A stretch of 64,000 nucleotides of DNA from NCBI RefSeq assembly GCF_020880975.1, contig NZ_JAJIWP010000001.1:930001-994000 (forward strand), written 5' to 3'. Source of the stretch: Mucilaginibacter sp. UR6-1. GTDB taxonomy: Bacteria; Bacteroidota; Bacteroidia; Sphingobacteriales; Sphingobacteriaceae. The position numbers and the translations under genes were made by a program. Positions 26,709-37,200 of the stretch are shown one piece after another (the first letter of the stretch is position 1; every line of letters begins with the position of its first letter). The notes under the pieces were generated by a model. That model ran no database searches, was not told where the DNA came from, and worked only from the letters and a program-made list of their open reading frames with translations.

Positions 26709-27866
26709 CTATGTTGCCTGCAACTTTTTATTATCGCTGCGCGCTATTAATATAGCCCCGCCAACAACCATAAACAACGAGATCATTTCCGCCTGTGTAA
26801 ATGATATACCGAATAAATGGTACTTAGTATTTACACGTATAAGCTCGATGAAGAAACGCTCAATGCCAGCCAGTATCAGGTAAATACCGAACAGAGCGCC
26901 CGGTTTAGTAACCTTGTTGCGTATACCCCATATCACAAAAAATAGTATAAGGCACATTACAACCTCATAAAACGGTGTCGGGAAAACCGGCTGCGGCAGT
27001 TCGCTGCAATACTTGCCAATGCAACCCGCTATAGGCACACCTTCGCTGTTTACATTATGCGGATATTTAAATCCCCACATCCAGTCAGGCGCCCAGCTTA
27101 ACCATCCGGGTTTAGGGGCAAGGTTGGGTATACCCCAATCGCCATCACCTGCCATTTGGCAGCCTATGCGGCCAACGGCGTATGATAGCATCATGCCGGG
27201 GCCACCAATATCAAGCATGGTTAGTGGCTTAATACCGTTTTTGTTTGCTATGTATAATACGGCTGCACCGCCGCATATTAATCCACCGTAAAAGGTTAAC
27301 CCGCTGGTACCTATCAGCATACCAACCGGATCAGCCATAAATGCATCCCAATTTTCGAGCGCGTTAAACAGCTTGGCACCTGCAAAACCAAAAACCGCCG
27401 CCCAAAGTAAAATATTGCCCATTAACTCATGCGGATGAACTAATACACGCTGTTGTACCGGTTGCGGCAAACGTTGTTTTTTGTTCTCGGCATAAGCCCA
27501 GTAAACAAATACCGCGGCAAGCACAATACCGCCCAATAAATTGCCACGGGTTGAGAGCAGAAAACTTTGCGTATCATTTACCAGATCATGGTAATTAAAT
27601 ACCGCATCAAGCACTTTGTAACCAATAATGAAACCGAATATGCCGTTGCTGACTATCTCTGCTGACGAAAGCGGTTGGCCTACGGTAATAGTTTTTTCGA
27701 TGGAATGAATTTCACCAAGCTTTTCGCGGCGTTTAAACTCCTGCACAAAAGCCCAGTAGGCAGCCATAAAGGCTATTGCTACAAAAAAACCAAATGTTTG
27801 TATAGGTAATGGTGGTACGTTTAACCCGGTAAGATATTGTATCAGCTCGGATATAGTAGGGAACAT
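26709..27866 (-). CDS. lgt: Prolipoprotein diacylglyceryl transferase
   Basis: A 385-residue polytopic inner-membrane enzyme that transfers diacylglycerol from phosphatidylglycerol to the lipobox Cys of prolipoproteins. The organism needs it for the many lipoproteins in this window. Lgt landmarks are [12 protein letters not shown] and the signature [17 protein letters not shown], then FPTPFYEVV and a late [12 protein letters not shown]. It is about 100 residues longer than proteobacterial Lgt. The extra length is mostly in the N-terminal half (soluble stretch [18 protein letters not shown]) and around residues 225-265, as is usual for the phylum. It lies 30 bp after mtaB. Confidence 0.94.
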   Translation of the reverse strand: MFPTISELIQYLTGLNVPPLPIQTFGFFVAIAFMAAYWAFVQEFKRREKLGEIHSIEKTITVGQPLSSAEIVSNGIFGFIIGYKVLDAVFNYHDLVNDTQSFLLSTRGNLLGGIVLAAVFVYWAYAENKKQRLPQPVQQRVLVHPHELMGNILLWAAVFGFAGAKLFNALENWDAFMADPVGMLIGTSGLTFYGGLICGGAAVLYIANKNGIKPLTMLDIGGPGMMLSYAVGRIGCQMAGDGDWGIPNLAPKPGWLSWAPDWMWGFKYPHNVNSEGVPIAGCIGKYCSELPQPVFPTPFYEVVMCLILFFVIWGIRNKVTKPGALFGIYLILAGIERFFIELIRVNTKYHLFGISFTQAEMISLFMVVGGAILIARSDNKKLQAT

Positions 27867-27896
27867 AAGCAGTATTTTGGGGACGAATATATGCTT

Positions 27897-29216
27897 TTAA
27901 TGCACTAATACCTCAACCGCTTCTGTAATTTCTACATCACCGTCCGGTGATATATTTGTTAAATGCACTGTTTTAAGCTCGTTAACCAACACCGGGTCGT
28001 ACTTGGCCTTTACCTTAACGTAGTTACGGGTAAAGCCATGCATAAAACCATCTTTTATATCGCCCTCAAATAGCACCTCTTCGGTTTTATTTAACTGACC
28101 TTCGTAAAAAGCCCGGCGCTTTTTGTCAGACAGTATGTGCAGCATCTTGCTTCTGTCGGCACGGGTTGAGCCGGGTACAGCGCCGGTCATTTCGGCAGCA
28201 AGGGTATTTTCACGCTCGGAGTAAGTAAATACGTGCAGGTATGAAATATCCATACCGTTTAAAAAGTTGTAAGTATCTACAAAATCCTCACGGGTTTCGC
28301 CGGGGAAACCAACAATAACATCCACTCCTATACAGCAATCGGGCATAATCGCTTTTATACTGGCTACCCTGTCGGCATATAAAGCACGCTTGTAACGGCG
28401 GCGCATCAGGCCTAATATTTTATCAGAACCGGATTGCAGCGGAATATGAAAATGCGGAACAAATCTTTTAGATGTAGCCACAAACTCAATGATCTCATCA
28501 GTCAATAAGTTGGGCTCAATGGATGATATGCGTATCCTGTCAATACCTTCTACTTCGTCAAGCGCTTTAACCAGGTCAAAAAATTTATCTTCGCGCTGGC
28601 CATTGCGTATGCCAAAGTCGCCAAGGTTAACGCCTGTAAGTACAATCTCCTTAACGCCTGACCCGGCTATTTGCCGCGCCTGCTCCAATACGTTCTCAAT
28701 GGTATCGCTACGGCTGGCACCACGTGCTAATGGAATGGTACAAAAGGTGCATGAGTAATCGCAGCCATCCTGAACTTTAAGAAAAGTACGGGTACGATCA
28801 CCAAATGAATAGGCCGGAACAAACTCATTAGCCTCAGAAACAGGCTGATTATATACCAGCGTTTTTGGCTGCTTGGTTAAATCCGTTATGTGGTCAATTA
28901 TCTGGAATTTCTCGGCCGCGCCAAGCACCATGTCAACACCCGGTATTTCGGCTATTTCTTTTGGCTTGAGCTGAGCATAGCAGCCAACAATGGTAATGTA
29001 AGCGTTAGGCGATACCTTTAAGGCTTCCTTAACTACTTTCTTACATTTCTTATCTGCGTTTTCGGTTACGGAGCAGGTGTTAATTACATATACATCAGGT
29101 GTATCAGTAAAATCAACAGTATTGTATCCGGCCTGATTAAACAACCTGCCAATACTTGATGTTTCTGAATAATTAAGCTTACAGCCCAGTGTGTAAAACG
29201 CTACTTTCCTGTTCAT
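27897..29216 (-). CDS. mtaB: tRNA t6A37 methylthiotransferase (MtaB-type)
   Basis: A 439-residue radical-SAM enzyme that adds a methylthio group to N6-threonylcarbamoyladenosine-37 of tRNA. The N-terminal UPF0004 domain holds three cluster Cys: LGCKLNYSETS, NTCSVTENADKKC and GCYAQLKP. The radical-SAM CxxxCxxC is in DGCDYSCTFCTIPLARG, and a TRAM-like domain lies at the C-terminus. The LGCKLN opening favours MtaB over MiaB (LGCQMN). I chose the ATG at 29216 (MNRKVAFYT). A longer reading from 29273 would cross the predicted -7 promoter box. It is the first gene of a run with lgt and suhB. Confidence 0.92.
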   Translation of the reverse strand: MNRKVAFYTLGCKLNYSETSSIGRLFNQAGYNTVDFTDTPDVYVINTCSVTENADKKCKKVVKEALKVSPNAYITIVGCYAQLKPKEIAEIPGVDMVLGAAEKFQIIDHITDLTKQPKTLVYNQPVSEANEFVPAYSFGDRTRTFLKVQDGCDYSCTFCTIPLARGASRSDTIENVLEQARQIAGSGVKEIVLTGVNLGDFGIRNGQREDKFFDLVKALDEVEGIDRIRISSIEPNLLTDEIIEFVATSKRFVPHFHIPLQSGSDKILGLMRRRYKRALYADRVASIKAIMPDCCIGVDVIVGFPGETREDFVDTYNFLNGMDISYLHVFTYSERENTLAAEMTGAVPGSTRADRSKMLHILSDKKRRAFYEGQLNKTEEVLFEGDIKDGFMHGFTRNYVKVKAKYDPVLVNELKTVHLTNISPDGDVEITEAVEVLVH

Positions 29217-29226
29217 TTTCAATTGG

Positions 29227-29234
29227 CAAAGATA
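29227..29234 (-). promoter_or_regulatory. -7 promoter element (TATCTTTG) for mtaB-lgt-suhB
   Basis: An exact TAnnTTTG match on the minus strand, 10 bp upstream of the mtaB ATG, implying a very short leader. Confidence 0.5.
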
Positions 29235-29631
29235 GCCACAATTATATAATTGTCCGAACTGTAATATATACAAATATGAATTTAAGATTTTTATGACATG
29301 ATGATAAGCGTTAAAATTTAAGTAGAAAAAAATCCCCGTTTTGAGGAATATAAACCACTATTTTTATAACGAATTTATTAGAGGCTATTATACCTATACA
29401 TAAAACCACATAATTTGAGCTAATATCCCGCAATATTAAATTCCTACTTAATTGATAATAAGATCATTTCAATCATTAAACATATTCGCTATAAGGAATT
29501 TAGAGTTTAATACAAGCTCGGAACGTATTTTGCCGATGTATATTATTCGTTAAATTTTAACAATCTGTACCCTTATTCTGATTGTTGTATAAAAAACACG
29601 AATAAAACTATTAACTATTATTAAACTCACG
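29235..29631. other. AT-rich divergent intergenic region
   Basis: About 400 bp between divergent mtaB and the redoxin gene. No coding region or RNA was recognised. A TATTTTG word at 29526-29532 could be part of the redoxin/kinase promoter, but the leader would be about 100 bases. Confidence 0.3.
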
Positions 29632-30225
29632 ATGAGGAAGATATTGGCAGTGGCGTGGTTATGCTTGTTGTTCGGGATTGTTGGCTGCTTATTTTGGTAT
29701 AACGAGTATCGTTATACGCTACCCACCCCTGTTCCGGCAGGCTATAAAAATGTCGCGACCGGCCAGCAAATACATCTTATACCCCAACTGGCTATAAACA
29801 ACAGCAAACCATTATTTCTGCATTTTTTTAATCCGAAATGCCCTTGCTCACGCTTTAATATTGATCACTTTAAAAAACTGGCAAAAACGTATGAAAACAA
29901 AGCCAGTTTTGTTGTAGTACTGATGGATAATAAAATTGACGCGACAGCAATAAAAAGCAAATTTGATCTGAATGTTCCGGTGATCAATGCACCTGCAATG
30001 GCCGAAGAATGCGGTGTGTACTCAACCCCACAGGCCGCAATTATTGATACTAAAGGCAAATTGTATTATCGTGGCAATTATAATACAAGCCGGTACTGCA
30101 CTAATAAAAAAACCGAATTTGCGCGTATAGCTTTAGATGGCTTACTGCAAAACCAAAATATATTAAAATTCAATTCGCTCGCGCTTACTGCTTATGGTTG
30201 CAGCTTGCCAAACTGCGACAAATAA
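29632..30225 (+). CDS. Membrane-anchored thioredoxin-fold protein (AhpC/TSA- or DUF6436-like)
   Basis: A 197-residue protein with one N-terminal hydrophobic helix (about 5-23), so it is anchored or exported to the periplasm. A thioredoxin-like domain follows (about 55-175). The motif FNPKCPCSRFN replaces the classical CxxC region with a CPC arrangement; a cis-Pro-type YSTPQAAIID and strand-like GKLYYRGNYN come later. The tail TAYGCSLPNCDK adds two more Cys. The fold call is fairly safe; whether it is a reductase, an oxidase or a metal (copper) chaperone is not. The hybrid kinase gene starts 9 bp after its stop, so the two are almost certainly co-transcribed. Confidence 0.8.
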   Translation: MRKILAVAWLCLLFGIVGCLFWYNEYRYTLPTPVPAGYKNVATGQQIHLIPQLAINNSKPLFLHFFNPKCPCSRFNIDHFKKLAKTYENKASFVVVLMDNKIDATAIKSKFDLNVPVINAPAMAEECGVYSTPQAAIIDTKGKLYYRGNYNTSRYCTNKKTEFARIALDGLLQNQNILKFNSLALTAYGCSLPNCDK

Positions 30226-30234
30226 TATAAAATC

Positions 30235-32499
30235 ATGACACCTGTTACTTTCCCCAATAATGATGATCCTACATATGATGTAGCGCTTTGGAAAGCAATC
30301 CGCAAAAATGCCGACCGCACAATGAATTACTTTTTGGCTGCATATTTTGCTGTTAGTTTATTGCTGGCCTTTTTTTATGATACCTGGTTTATCGCGCTAT
30401 CGGTAAGTAGTATCTGTTTAGTGGCTTACTATTCTACCAAAATACTGCTTCCTGAATCTGATCTTTATCAATATGTATTAAGCATAATACTTGGGCTGTT
30501 TGTGGCACTGTTTATTTACCAGATGCACGGCTTGTTCGAGATGCACTTTTTTGCCTTTATTGGTGGTGCCATACTTATTATATATCGAAACTGGAAGCTG
30601 CAGTTGCCCATACTCATAGTGGTAGGCATTCATCACGCGCTGTTCAGTTACCTGCAAAACACCGGTGTTAAGGATGTTTATTTTACTCAGTTAGATTACT
30701 TTGACCTTCAAACCCTGATCATCCACCTGCTGCTTACTACCGTAATATATTTTGTTTCGGGTTTGTGGGCGCATAAGCTCAAACAGGCCGGTACCTGGCA
30801 AATAAAGCAAACCATAGCCATGAAAGAGCTGCAGCAGGAAGCCGCATTGAGTTTGGAGCGTAAACGTAACCAGGAAATGCTGGAAGAGCTGAACGAAGAA
30901 CTGATGACATCAAATGCTGAACTGGACCTGTCACGTACCGAAGCTGAAAAAGCCAACAGGGCTAAAAGTGTATTTTTGGCTACGATGAGCCATGAGATAC
31001 GTACGCCTATGAACGGTATTATCGGCATGTCGTCATTACTGGCTGAAACCCCGCTTACTGATCAGCAGCGCATGTACACTGATACCATTACCAACTGCGG
31101 CGACAACCTGCTGAATGTTATTAATAACATTCTTGATTTTTCAAAAATTGAGGCAGGTGGTATGGAACTGGAAGCAGCCGATTTTAATATACGCCAGTGT
31201 ATTGAAGAAGTGTTGGATATATTTGGCACCCGGGTTGCCGATACTGGCATCGAAATAGCTTATCTGCTGGATGACAGTGTACCTCAAAGCATTAAGGGCG
31301 ATAAGATCCGTGTGCAACAGGTACTTACTAACCTTGTGGGCAATGCCGTAAAATTCACTCAAAAGGGAGAAGTTATTGTAAAGGTTAGCCGGGAGCAGTT
31401 TGCCGGCGAAGATATAAAGCTCAGATTTGAGGTGCGCGATACCGGCATAGGTATCCCACCGGAAAAACGCGAGCGTTTATTTAAAGCATTCAGCCAGGTC
31501 GACTCGTCAACCACGCGTAAGTATGGCGGTACAGGTTTAGGACTTGTTATTTCAGATAAGTTAGTTACCCTTATGGGCGGCGAAATAATTGTAACCAGTG
31601 AGGTTGGTAAAGGATCAGTATTCGCGTTTACCGTGATAGCTCCTGTTGGCTCGGCGGTTTCAGCACCTATGTTTGAAAAGGATATGCTGAACTATGCCGG
31701 AAAACGAGTTCTTATTATTGATGATAACCTAACCAACCGCAACATACTAATGTACCAGATGAACTCGTGGAGGCTGGTGCCCGAGGTAGCTGCATCCGGC
31801 CCTGAAGCGATTGATATACTGGCCAGTGACGCTAAGTTTGACCTGATCATTACCGACTATCAAATGCCGGATATGGATGGGGTTGAACTTACCCGCTTAA
31901 TAAAGGCGAAACATCCGTTAATACCCGTAATATTACTAAGCTCAGTAGGTGAAGAAAGACAGGCAGAAAATTTAAATCTGTTTGATCATATCCTGACCAA
32001 GCCTATCAAACACCAGGTTTTAAGCAAGTACATCTTGTCATGCTTCAAAGCCCCGAAACAGGTTGATAATTCAGCTAAGGTGATCAGCAAGATACCGGAT
32101 AACTTTGCTTCGCTGTACCCGTTGCGAATACTTGTTGCCGAGGATAACAAGATCAATCAGAAAGTAATACAGCACATGCTTAAAAAGTTGGGCTATGAGG
32201 CTGATATAGCCGGTGACGGCATTATAGCGGTAGCTTCAATAATGGCGGGTGACTTCAACCTTATACTGATGGATATTCAAATGCCTAACATGGATGGGCT
32301 TGAAGCTACGGCGCTCATCAGGGCAAGTGATATTAAACAGCCTGTTATAATAGCGCTTACTGCCAATGCCCTTAGCGGTGATAAAGATGAATGTTTGGAA
32401 AAAGGCATGGACGATTACCTGTCAAAACCCCTGAAAACTGAGGATCTGCTTAGCAAGCTCTCCTATTGGTCAAACCAAATGCTGCAAAAAGCGGTATAA
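30235..32499 (+). CDS. Hybrid sensor histidine kinase with two receiver domains
   Basis: A 754-residue inner-membrane kinase. Residues about 30-180 contain five to six transmembrane helices with conspicuous His residues ([13 protein letters not shown] and VGIHHALF), a sensor type I associate with some chemoreceptors and GGDEF proteins. A coiled coil (about 185-235) leads to HisKA with phospho-acceptor H253 in [11 protein letters not shown], then HATPase ([28 protein letters not shown]). Two receiver domains follow with Asp541 ([11 protein letters not shown]) and Asp680 ([11 protein letters not shown]). There is no Hpt domain and no DNA-binding domain, so output must go to a separate phosphotransfer protein. 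It is encoded 9 bp after a thioredoxin-fold protein, suggesting redox or metal sensing (inference). Confidence 0.94.
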   Translation: MTPVTFPNNDDPTYDVALWKAIRKNADRTMNYFLAAYFAVSLLLAFFYDTWFIALSVSSICLVAYYSTKILLPESDLYQYVLSIILGLFVALFIYQMHGLFEMHFFAFIGGAILIIYRNWKLQLPILIVVGIHHALFSYLQNTGVKDVYFTQLDYFDLQTLIIHLLLTTVIYFVSGLWAHKLKQAGTWQIKQTIAMKELQQEAALSLERKRNQEMLEELNEELMTSNAELDLSRTEAEKANRAKSVFLATMSHEIRTPMNGIIGMSSLLAETPLTDQQRMYTDTITNCGDNLLNVINNILDFSKIEAGGMELEAADFNIRQCIEEVLDIFGTRVADTGIEIAYLLDDSVPQSIKGDKIRVQQVLTNLVGNAVKFTQKGEVIVKVSREQFAGEDIKLRFEVRDTGIGIPPEKRERLFKAFSQVDSSTTRKYGGTGLGLVISDKLVTLMGGEIIVTSEVGKGSVFAFTVIAPVGSAVSAPMFEKDMLNYAGKRVLIIDDNLTNRNILMYQMNSWRLVPEVAASGPEAIDILASDAKFDLIITDYQMPDMDGVELTRLIKAKHPLIPVILLSSVGEERQAENLNLFDHILTKPIKHQVLSKYILSCFKAPKQVDNSAKVISKIPDNFASLYPLRILVAEDNKINQKVIQHMLKKLGYEADIAGDGIIAVASIMAGDFNLILMDIQMPNMDGLEATALIRASDIKQPVIIALTANALSGDKDECLEKGMDDYLSKPLKTEDLLSKLSYWSNQMLQKAV

Positions 32500-32513
32500 A
32501 ATTTTAAACAGGC

Positions 32514-32554
32514 ACGGCATCAATCTTAATTTATAAAATTGAGATTGATGCCGT
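32514..32554. terminator. Hairpin between the convergent kinase and permease genes
   Basis: A 19-bp inverted repeat with one mismatch (ACGGCATCAATCTTAATTT at 32514-32532 against 32536-32554). There is no clear T-run, so its terminator role is less certain. Confidence 0.5.
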
Positions 32555-32647
32555 TCGCAAAATGCTGAAGGCTCAGGTAGATAAAACATCGTATCATGCA
32601 GAGCCCGTTAAACTATTTTATCTGTGGATGACTACTGCTTTTCACAT

Positions 32648-35047
32648 TTATTCGCTTCTTAAACTTTTAACAGGATTGGCCAGGGCTGCTTTTATAGCAT
32701 GTGAGCTAATGGTAAGTAAGGCAAATACCACCGCAACAATACCCGCAATAACAAAAGCCCATACGTTGATACTTATGCGGTAGCTAAAGGCCATCAGCCA
32801 TTTATTCATGGCGTACCATGCCAGCGGCGAAGCGATCACTATTGAAACAGTTACAAGCTTTAAAAAATCGCCGGTCAGCAGCGTAGTAATACCTGATACG
32901 CTTGCTCCTAAAACCTTACGTATACCAATTTCCTTTGTTCGTTGTTCGGCAACAAACGCAGCCAAGCCAAACAAGCCAAGGCAGGCTACAAATATGGCCA
33001 GTAATGAAAATACGGTAATAGTATTGGCAGCATTATTTTCAGATACATACAGCGTTTGGATATGGCTATCCAAAAACTCATAATCAAAACTTGAATTGGG
33101 CATATCAGCCTTAAAAACACGCTGTACCTGCTGCATAAAGCCTGACAGGTTTTTTGCATCGTACCTTATCAATAAGGTGCGTAACGATTCAGGCGCCTTA
33201 TTCATCTCGTAATACACATATCCGCCTATTTCATTTTTTAGCGACTGGTAATTAAAATCCCTTACCACACCCGATACTATTGCCCGGTCAAGCATTTCTG
33301 TGCCGATGTATTTTCCAACAGCATCCTGCGGAGATTTAAAACCAAGATATTTAAGCACTGCTTCATTTATCAGCACATAGCAGTTACTGTCATCCTTAGC
33401 AAGGTTCGCGGGTAACGAGCTGCCTGCCAATAGCTTTAACTGCATGGTTTTAACAATAGACCCATCAGTATTACACGTTTTTACGGGCATGCTCTCCTTA
33501 TCGGTAACCAGCTTTTTTATGCTTCTGCCGCTCTCTACATCGCCCGGGATGGATTGAACTGCCGAAACGCTTTGAACACCAGCTACACCATGCAGGCTAT
33601 TGATAAATGCAGCTATCTGTTGTTTATTCTCCGCCGATTTTATATTGACAGAAACAATACCCTTTGGATTGTAACCCAGATCCTTACTGCGGATGTATTG
33701 CATTTGCTGCAGAATAATGATCACAGAAATAATCAGGATAATTGAAGATGCGAACTGAAACACCACCAATGACCGGCGCAGAAAATCAGCAAAGGAGTTT
33801 TTTAGCTTGAGCTTATTCATTAAAACCAACGGCGATATACCCGACATGGAAAAGGCCGGATAGCTGCCCGCTATTATAGTAACAAATAGCCATGTAGCCA
33901 GCAACCCAAGCAAAACAGGGCCGGCAAAAAACGCTGATGAGCCCAACTCAATGCCGGTTATACTTTTAAAAACAGACTCCAATACAAAAGCTAACAAATA
34001 ACCTATAACAATGGCTATTAATGATAGCAAAGCGGTTTCTGTATAAAAAAGTGCAAGCAAATGGCGTTTATCGGCACCTAAAACTTTGTTTACACCTACT
34101 CCCTTAGCGCGTTTTTGCGAGCGCGCCGTAGCTAAGTTCATATAGTTTATACAGGCAATAATAAGCACAAGCAGCGATAAGAACATCAGCGCCTTTACCG
34201 TTGAAATACTGCCCATTTTAGATGAATAACCCTCCCTTATATCGGCAGAATAAAGGTGCACATCGGTTAACGGCTGCAGTTGGAAATTGGTGAAGTATTT
34301 ATTTTCCTTTTGTACATTCTTATCAATAAGAGCGGTAGCGGCGGCCTGTACTTGCGCGGCATTTGCACCGGGCTGCAGTAAACAGTATGTTTCATAACTG
34401 GCGTTGCTCCAGTATACATCTTTGCCGGCCCAGGTATCCATAATGTTATAGATCATGTCACAGTCAATAGTACTGTTTTTAGGCAGATCAGCATATACAC
34501 CTGACACATGGAGGGTATCGCGGTTATTTACATAGATCAGTTTACCAAAAGCGGCCTCTTTGCCATACAGGCGCTCCTTTGCCGCTTGCGAAATAACAAT
34601 TGATTTTGGCTGCGAAAAAGCGGTAGTAGCATTACCCTCTGTAAAGCTTATATCAAACATGCCAAACACGGTCGAATCAGCCATGTAAAGCCCTTTTTCA
34701 GTAAAATTCTTATTATCTGTTTTAATAGAAACCTTGGCCCCGAAATCGTGCTTTATTAACCGGGTCATCATTTTTACCTGTGGTATGGCCTGTACCATGG
34801 CCGGCCCCACCGCGTTGGGTAACTGTGCCCATACCTTGTAGTTATACTGCTCGGTAGTTTGCATATTTACCCTGTATATATTTTTTGAGTTTTTATACAT
34901 GCGATCAAAACTCAATTCATACGAAATACAGGCGAACAATGAAATACATACGCACATACCTATAGCCAACCCGGCAATATTGAGCGATGTAAACAATTTA
35001 TTGCTAACCATGCTGCGCCAGGCCATTTTAAAGTAGTTCCGTATCAT
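32648..35047 (-). CDS. FtsX/MacB-type ABC transporter permease
   Basis: A 799-residue ABC permease of the large Bacteroidota type with two FtsX modules. The first helix (about 20-42, NIAGLAIGMCVCISLF) is followed by a MacB-like periplasmic core. The first FtsX module (about 283-400) has FLSLLVLIIACINYMNLATARS. A second core precedes the final module (about 675-795) with LGLFGLAAFVAEQRTKEIGIRKVLGA, the most conserved block. No ATPase gene is adjacent; such permeases usually work with an unlinked MacB-like ATPase to export peptides, lipoproteins or drugs. It lies 185 bp downstream of a LytTR response regulator on the same strand and is its likely target. Confidence 0.92.
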   Translation of the reverse strand: MIRNYFKMAWRSMVSNKLFTSLNIAGLAIGMCVCISLFACISYELSFDRMYKNSKNIYRVNMQTTEQYNYKVWAQLPNAVGPAMVQAIPQVKMMTRLIKHDFGAKVSIKTDNKNFTEKGLYMADSTVFGMFDISFTEGNATTAFSQPKSIVISQAAKERLYGKEAAFGKLIYVNNRDTLHVSGVYADLPKNSTIDCDMIYNIMDTWAGKDVYWSNASYETYCLLQPGANAAQVQAAATALIDKNVQKENKYFTNFQLQPLTDVHLYSADIREGYSSKMGSISTVKALMFLSLLVLIIACINYMNLATARSQKRAKGVGVNKVLGADKRHLLALFYTETALLSLIAIVIGYLLAFVLESVFKSITGIELGSSAFFAGPVLLGLLATWLFVTIIAGSYPAFSMSGISPLVLMNKLKLKNSFADFLRRSLVVFQFASSIILIISVIIILQQMQYIRSKDLGYNPKGIVSVNIKSAENKQQIAAFINSLHGVAGVQSVSAVQSIPGDVESGRSIKKLVTDKESMPVKTCNTDGSIVKTMQLKLLAGSSLPANLAKDDSNCYVLINEAVLKYLGFKSPQDAVGKYIGTEMLDRAIVSGVVRDFNYQSLKNEIGGYVYYEMNKAPESLRTLLIRYDAKNLSGFMQQVQRVFKADMPNSSFDYEFLDSHIQTLYVSENNAANTITVFSLLAIFVACLGLFGLAAFVAEQRTKEIGIRKVLGASVSGITTLLTGDFLKLVTVSIVIASPLAWYAMNKWLMAFSYRISINVWAFVIAGIVAVVFALLTISSHAIKAALANPVKSLRSE

Positions 35048-35232
35048 ACGTTTGATAATAAATTATTGTAATAAAGAGCAGGATGCTTAATGCTACTCTT
35101 GTGCTTCACAAAAAAATTCAAAACCTATGCCGTTTAAATAAAATATTGAAATACAGAAAATTAACAAACAAAACCAACAATCAAGCTGTTCGCTTTTGAT
35201 ACATAAGATGTTCGTTTTTAACGGGCTTAAAA

Positions 35233-36000
35233 TCAGGTAATGGCAAGCCAATTTAAAAAAGGCGCAACACGGCCTTTACTTACGGTTACACGTTCTTTAA
35301 AGTCAATAGCTAAGTTTAGCGAAAGCTTTCTGGAAAAAAAGCTGGATACATCAATAATGGTCTTTCGGTTAACAATGAACTGCCGGTTCACCCTGAAAAA
35401 CTGGCTGCCGGCCACCTTCTCCATTTCTTCCATGGTTTTATTGGGGAAAAATATTTTTCCCTGGAAGGTAAGCACATTAACTACCTCACTTTCGAGATAA
35501 ACAAGGGCAATATCATCCAGCTTAACAGGTATTATCTTATCCTGGTAATGAACAAGTACCGAAGCGGGCCTTTGCTCTATCCTTTCCGTTAATAATTTCG
35601 ATAATGCGGAATACTCCGGCAATTGCCCCGATGCGAACATACCTTTAAGCTGCTTGTACCTTTGCAAAGAACGACTTAGCATTTCGCGGTTAAACGGTTT
35701 AAGTATATAATCTATCCCGTTGGCTTTAAAGGCATCTAACGCGTAATCATCATACGCGGTACAAAAAATTACAGGTATCAGTGTTTTAACACTGCTGAAT
35801 ATCTGAAAACTGATACCATCACCAAGCTGAATATCACTAAATATCAAATCTGCTACCGGCTGTTCGGTCAGATACTCAACAGACTCCTTAACCGAGTGCA
35901 GTTTGGTGATCTCAACCGGCTCATCAATAAGCTGGCGTAAACTCAACTCAAGGTCGTCTGCTACAACGGTTTCGTCTTCAATAATTATGATATTCATCAT
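35233..36000 (-). CDS. LytTR-type response regulator
   Basis: A 255-residue response regulator. The receiver domain (1-120) has the acidic pocket IIEDE, phospho-acceptor Asp56 in LIFSDIQLG, and Lys101 in DYILKPFN. The LytTR DNA-binding domain (about 150-255) has IPVKLDDIALVYLESEVVNVLT and FFRVNRQFIVNRKTI. Its start overlaps the end of the kinase gene by 23 bp, so the two are translationally coupled. The stop is 185 bp before an FtsX-type permease gene. Confidence 0.94.
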   Translation of the reverse strand: MMNIIIIEDETVVADDLELSLRQLIDEPVEITKLHSVKESVEYLTEQPVADLIFSDIQLGDGISFQIFSSVKTLIPVIFCTAYDDYALDAFKANGIDYILKPFNREMLSRSLQRYKQLKGMFASGQLPEYSALSKLLTERIEQRPASVLVHYQDKIIPVKLDDIALVYLESEVVNVLTFQGKIFFPNKTMEEMEKVAGSQFFRVNRQFIVNRKTIIDVSSFFSRKLSLNLAIDFKERVTVSKGRVAPFLNWLAIT

Positions 36001-37018
36001 TCAGCAATTTTATACTAACTGTAAAATGGGTATTGTTATCTACTATGATCACCTCATCGCCTGATAACAGCCGGTAACGCTCCGCGAGATTAGCCAGCCC
36101 TGAGTTGGTGGTTGAATATTGTACAAGCTTTTTGCGCAAAGTGTTAGTTACCACTACCCTGCCGTTTGTTATGCTGACGGATATATGCAGCGGGTGTTCG
36201 GTAGTTAATTCGTTATGTTTAATAGCGTTTTCAAGCAGTGGTTGCAGGCTGAATGAAGGGAGATAACTGCTGTCGGCATCCACATCCTCAATTTGTATCC
36301 TACAGTTCAGTGCCACCCCAAACCGGATGCGTTGCATCTCCAGGTAATCATTCAATATGGTGAGCTCTTCCGCGAGTGTCGCGGTCTTGGCGGAATGACT
36401 GTATACTGATGCGCGTAAAAAACCGGCCAGATGCACAAGGTAGCTATCGCCCTTATCCAGATCAGAACGGTAAAGCGCTTTTAATGTATTAAGGGCATTA
36501 AATAAAAAATGCGGATGAATTTGCTGTTTAAGCAGCAGTGTAACCGCCTCGGCATGTTTTGCCTTGATCTTTGAATACTCAAGGTCGGCCTGTGCTTTAT
36601 TGCTTTGAAGTATAACATAATCATGCAGTAAAATTATAATGGTATTAACCACTACACTTGCAATAAGCAAAATAAAAAGATAAATATTTGATTGTGAGTA
36701 ATCCTTTGGTGATACATAATCAAAAACCGGCGATAGCGCCCAGTAGGTTAAAGCGCTAAAGCAATAGGTAAATACATAACGGTATACTTTAAATTTAGGC
36801 GTACTAAAGCCGTGTATTCGCACCAAGCGATTCATTATCGCTACATTGGCAAAACTAATAAGCGATATTGCTACCGCTGTTAAAACCGCGTAAAAAAATT
36901 TGTGTATCTCTGATTCCTCCATCAAAAATATCAGGAACAGAAATACTACCGTACTAAAAACGGAGATCAGCAATCCGTTGGCTCTAACCAGGTTTTTAAC
37001 CGGTAATCTTGCAGGCAT
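35978..37018 (-). CDS. LytS-type sensor histidine kinase (His_kinase family)
   Basis: A 346-residue kinase. Four predicted membrane helices (about 11-32, 41-62, 80-97 and 113-133) are followed by a coiled segment. The His_kinase phosphoacceptor region HPHFLFNALNTLK (168 onwards) and an HATPase domain come next, with LQPLLENAIKHN and a Gly-rich NSGLANLAERYRLL. There is no separate sensor domain, so the signal is likely read in the membrane. It is the first gene of the two-component pair, overlapping the LytTR regulator by 23 bp. Confidence 0.94.
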   Translation of the reverse strand: MPARLPVKNLVRANGLLISVFSTVVFLFLIFLMEESEIHKFFYAVLTAVAISLISFANVAIMNRLVRIHGFSTPKFKVYRYVFTYCFSALTYWALSPVFDYVSPKDYSQSNIYLFILLIASVVVNTIIILLHDYVILQSNKAQADLEYSKIKAKHAEAVTLLLKQQIHPHFLFNALNTLKALYRSDLDKGDSYLVHLAGFLRASVYSHSAKTATLAEELTILNDYLEMQRIRFGVALNCRIQIEDVDADSSYLPSFSLQPLLENAIKHNELTTEHPLHISVSITNGRVVVTNTLRKKLVQYSTTNSGLANLAERYRLLSGDEVIIVDNNTHFTVSIKLLNDEYHNY

Positions 37019-37057
37019 GTATAAAAGTAAATAAAAACATAATGCTTTTTAGGTAAA

Positions 37058-37065
37058 CAAAGTTA
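37058..37065 (-). promoter_or_regulatory. -7 promoter element (TAACTTTG) for the LytS/LytR pair
   Basis: A TAnnTTTG match on the minus strand, 39 bp upstream of the kinase ATG. Confidence 0.5.
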
Positions 37066-37139
37066 ACGGCAATGCTGCCATTAACTTTACACAAATACGT
37101 GGCGCTACTTTGTGCCAGGTAACACGCCATTAAAAAAAC

Positions 37140-37181
37140 TGTGGTGGTTTTAAAAGGCATTGCCATTATTAAACCACCACA
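37140..37181 (-). terminator. Terminator after the DUF4397 gene
   Basis: An 11-bp perfect inverted repeat (TGTGGTGGTTT and complement, arms 37140-37150 and 37171-37181) with an inner GGCA/TGCC pairing. On the minus strand it is followed by GTTTTTTTAA. Confidence 0.7.
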
Positions 37182-37200
37182 TTATAACATAAAATCAATA

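Noticed and set aside
32562..32783. Short plus-strand open frame at the end of the permease gene
   Set aside because: It is mostly antisense to the permease coding region and follows a hairpin; no protein features.
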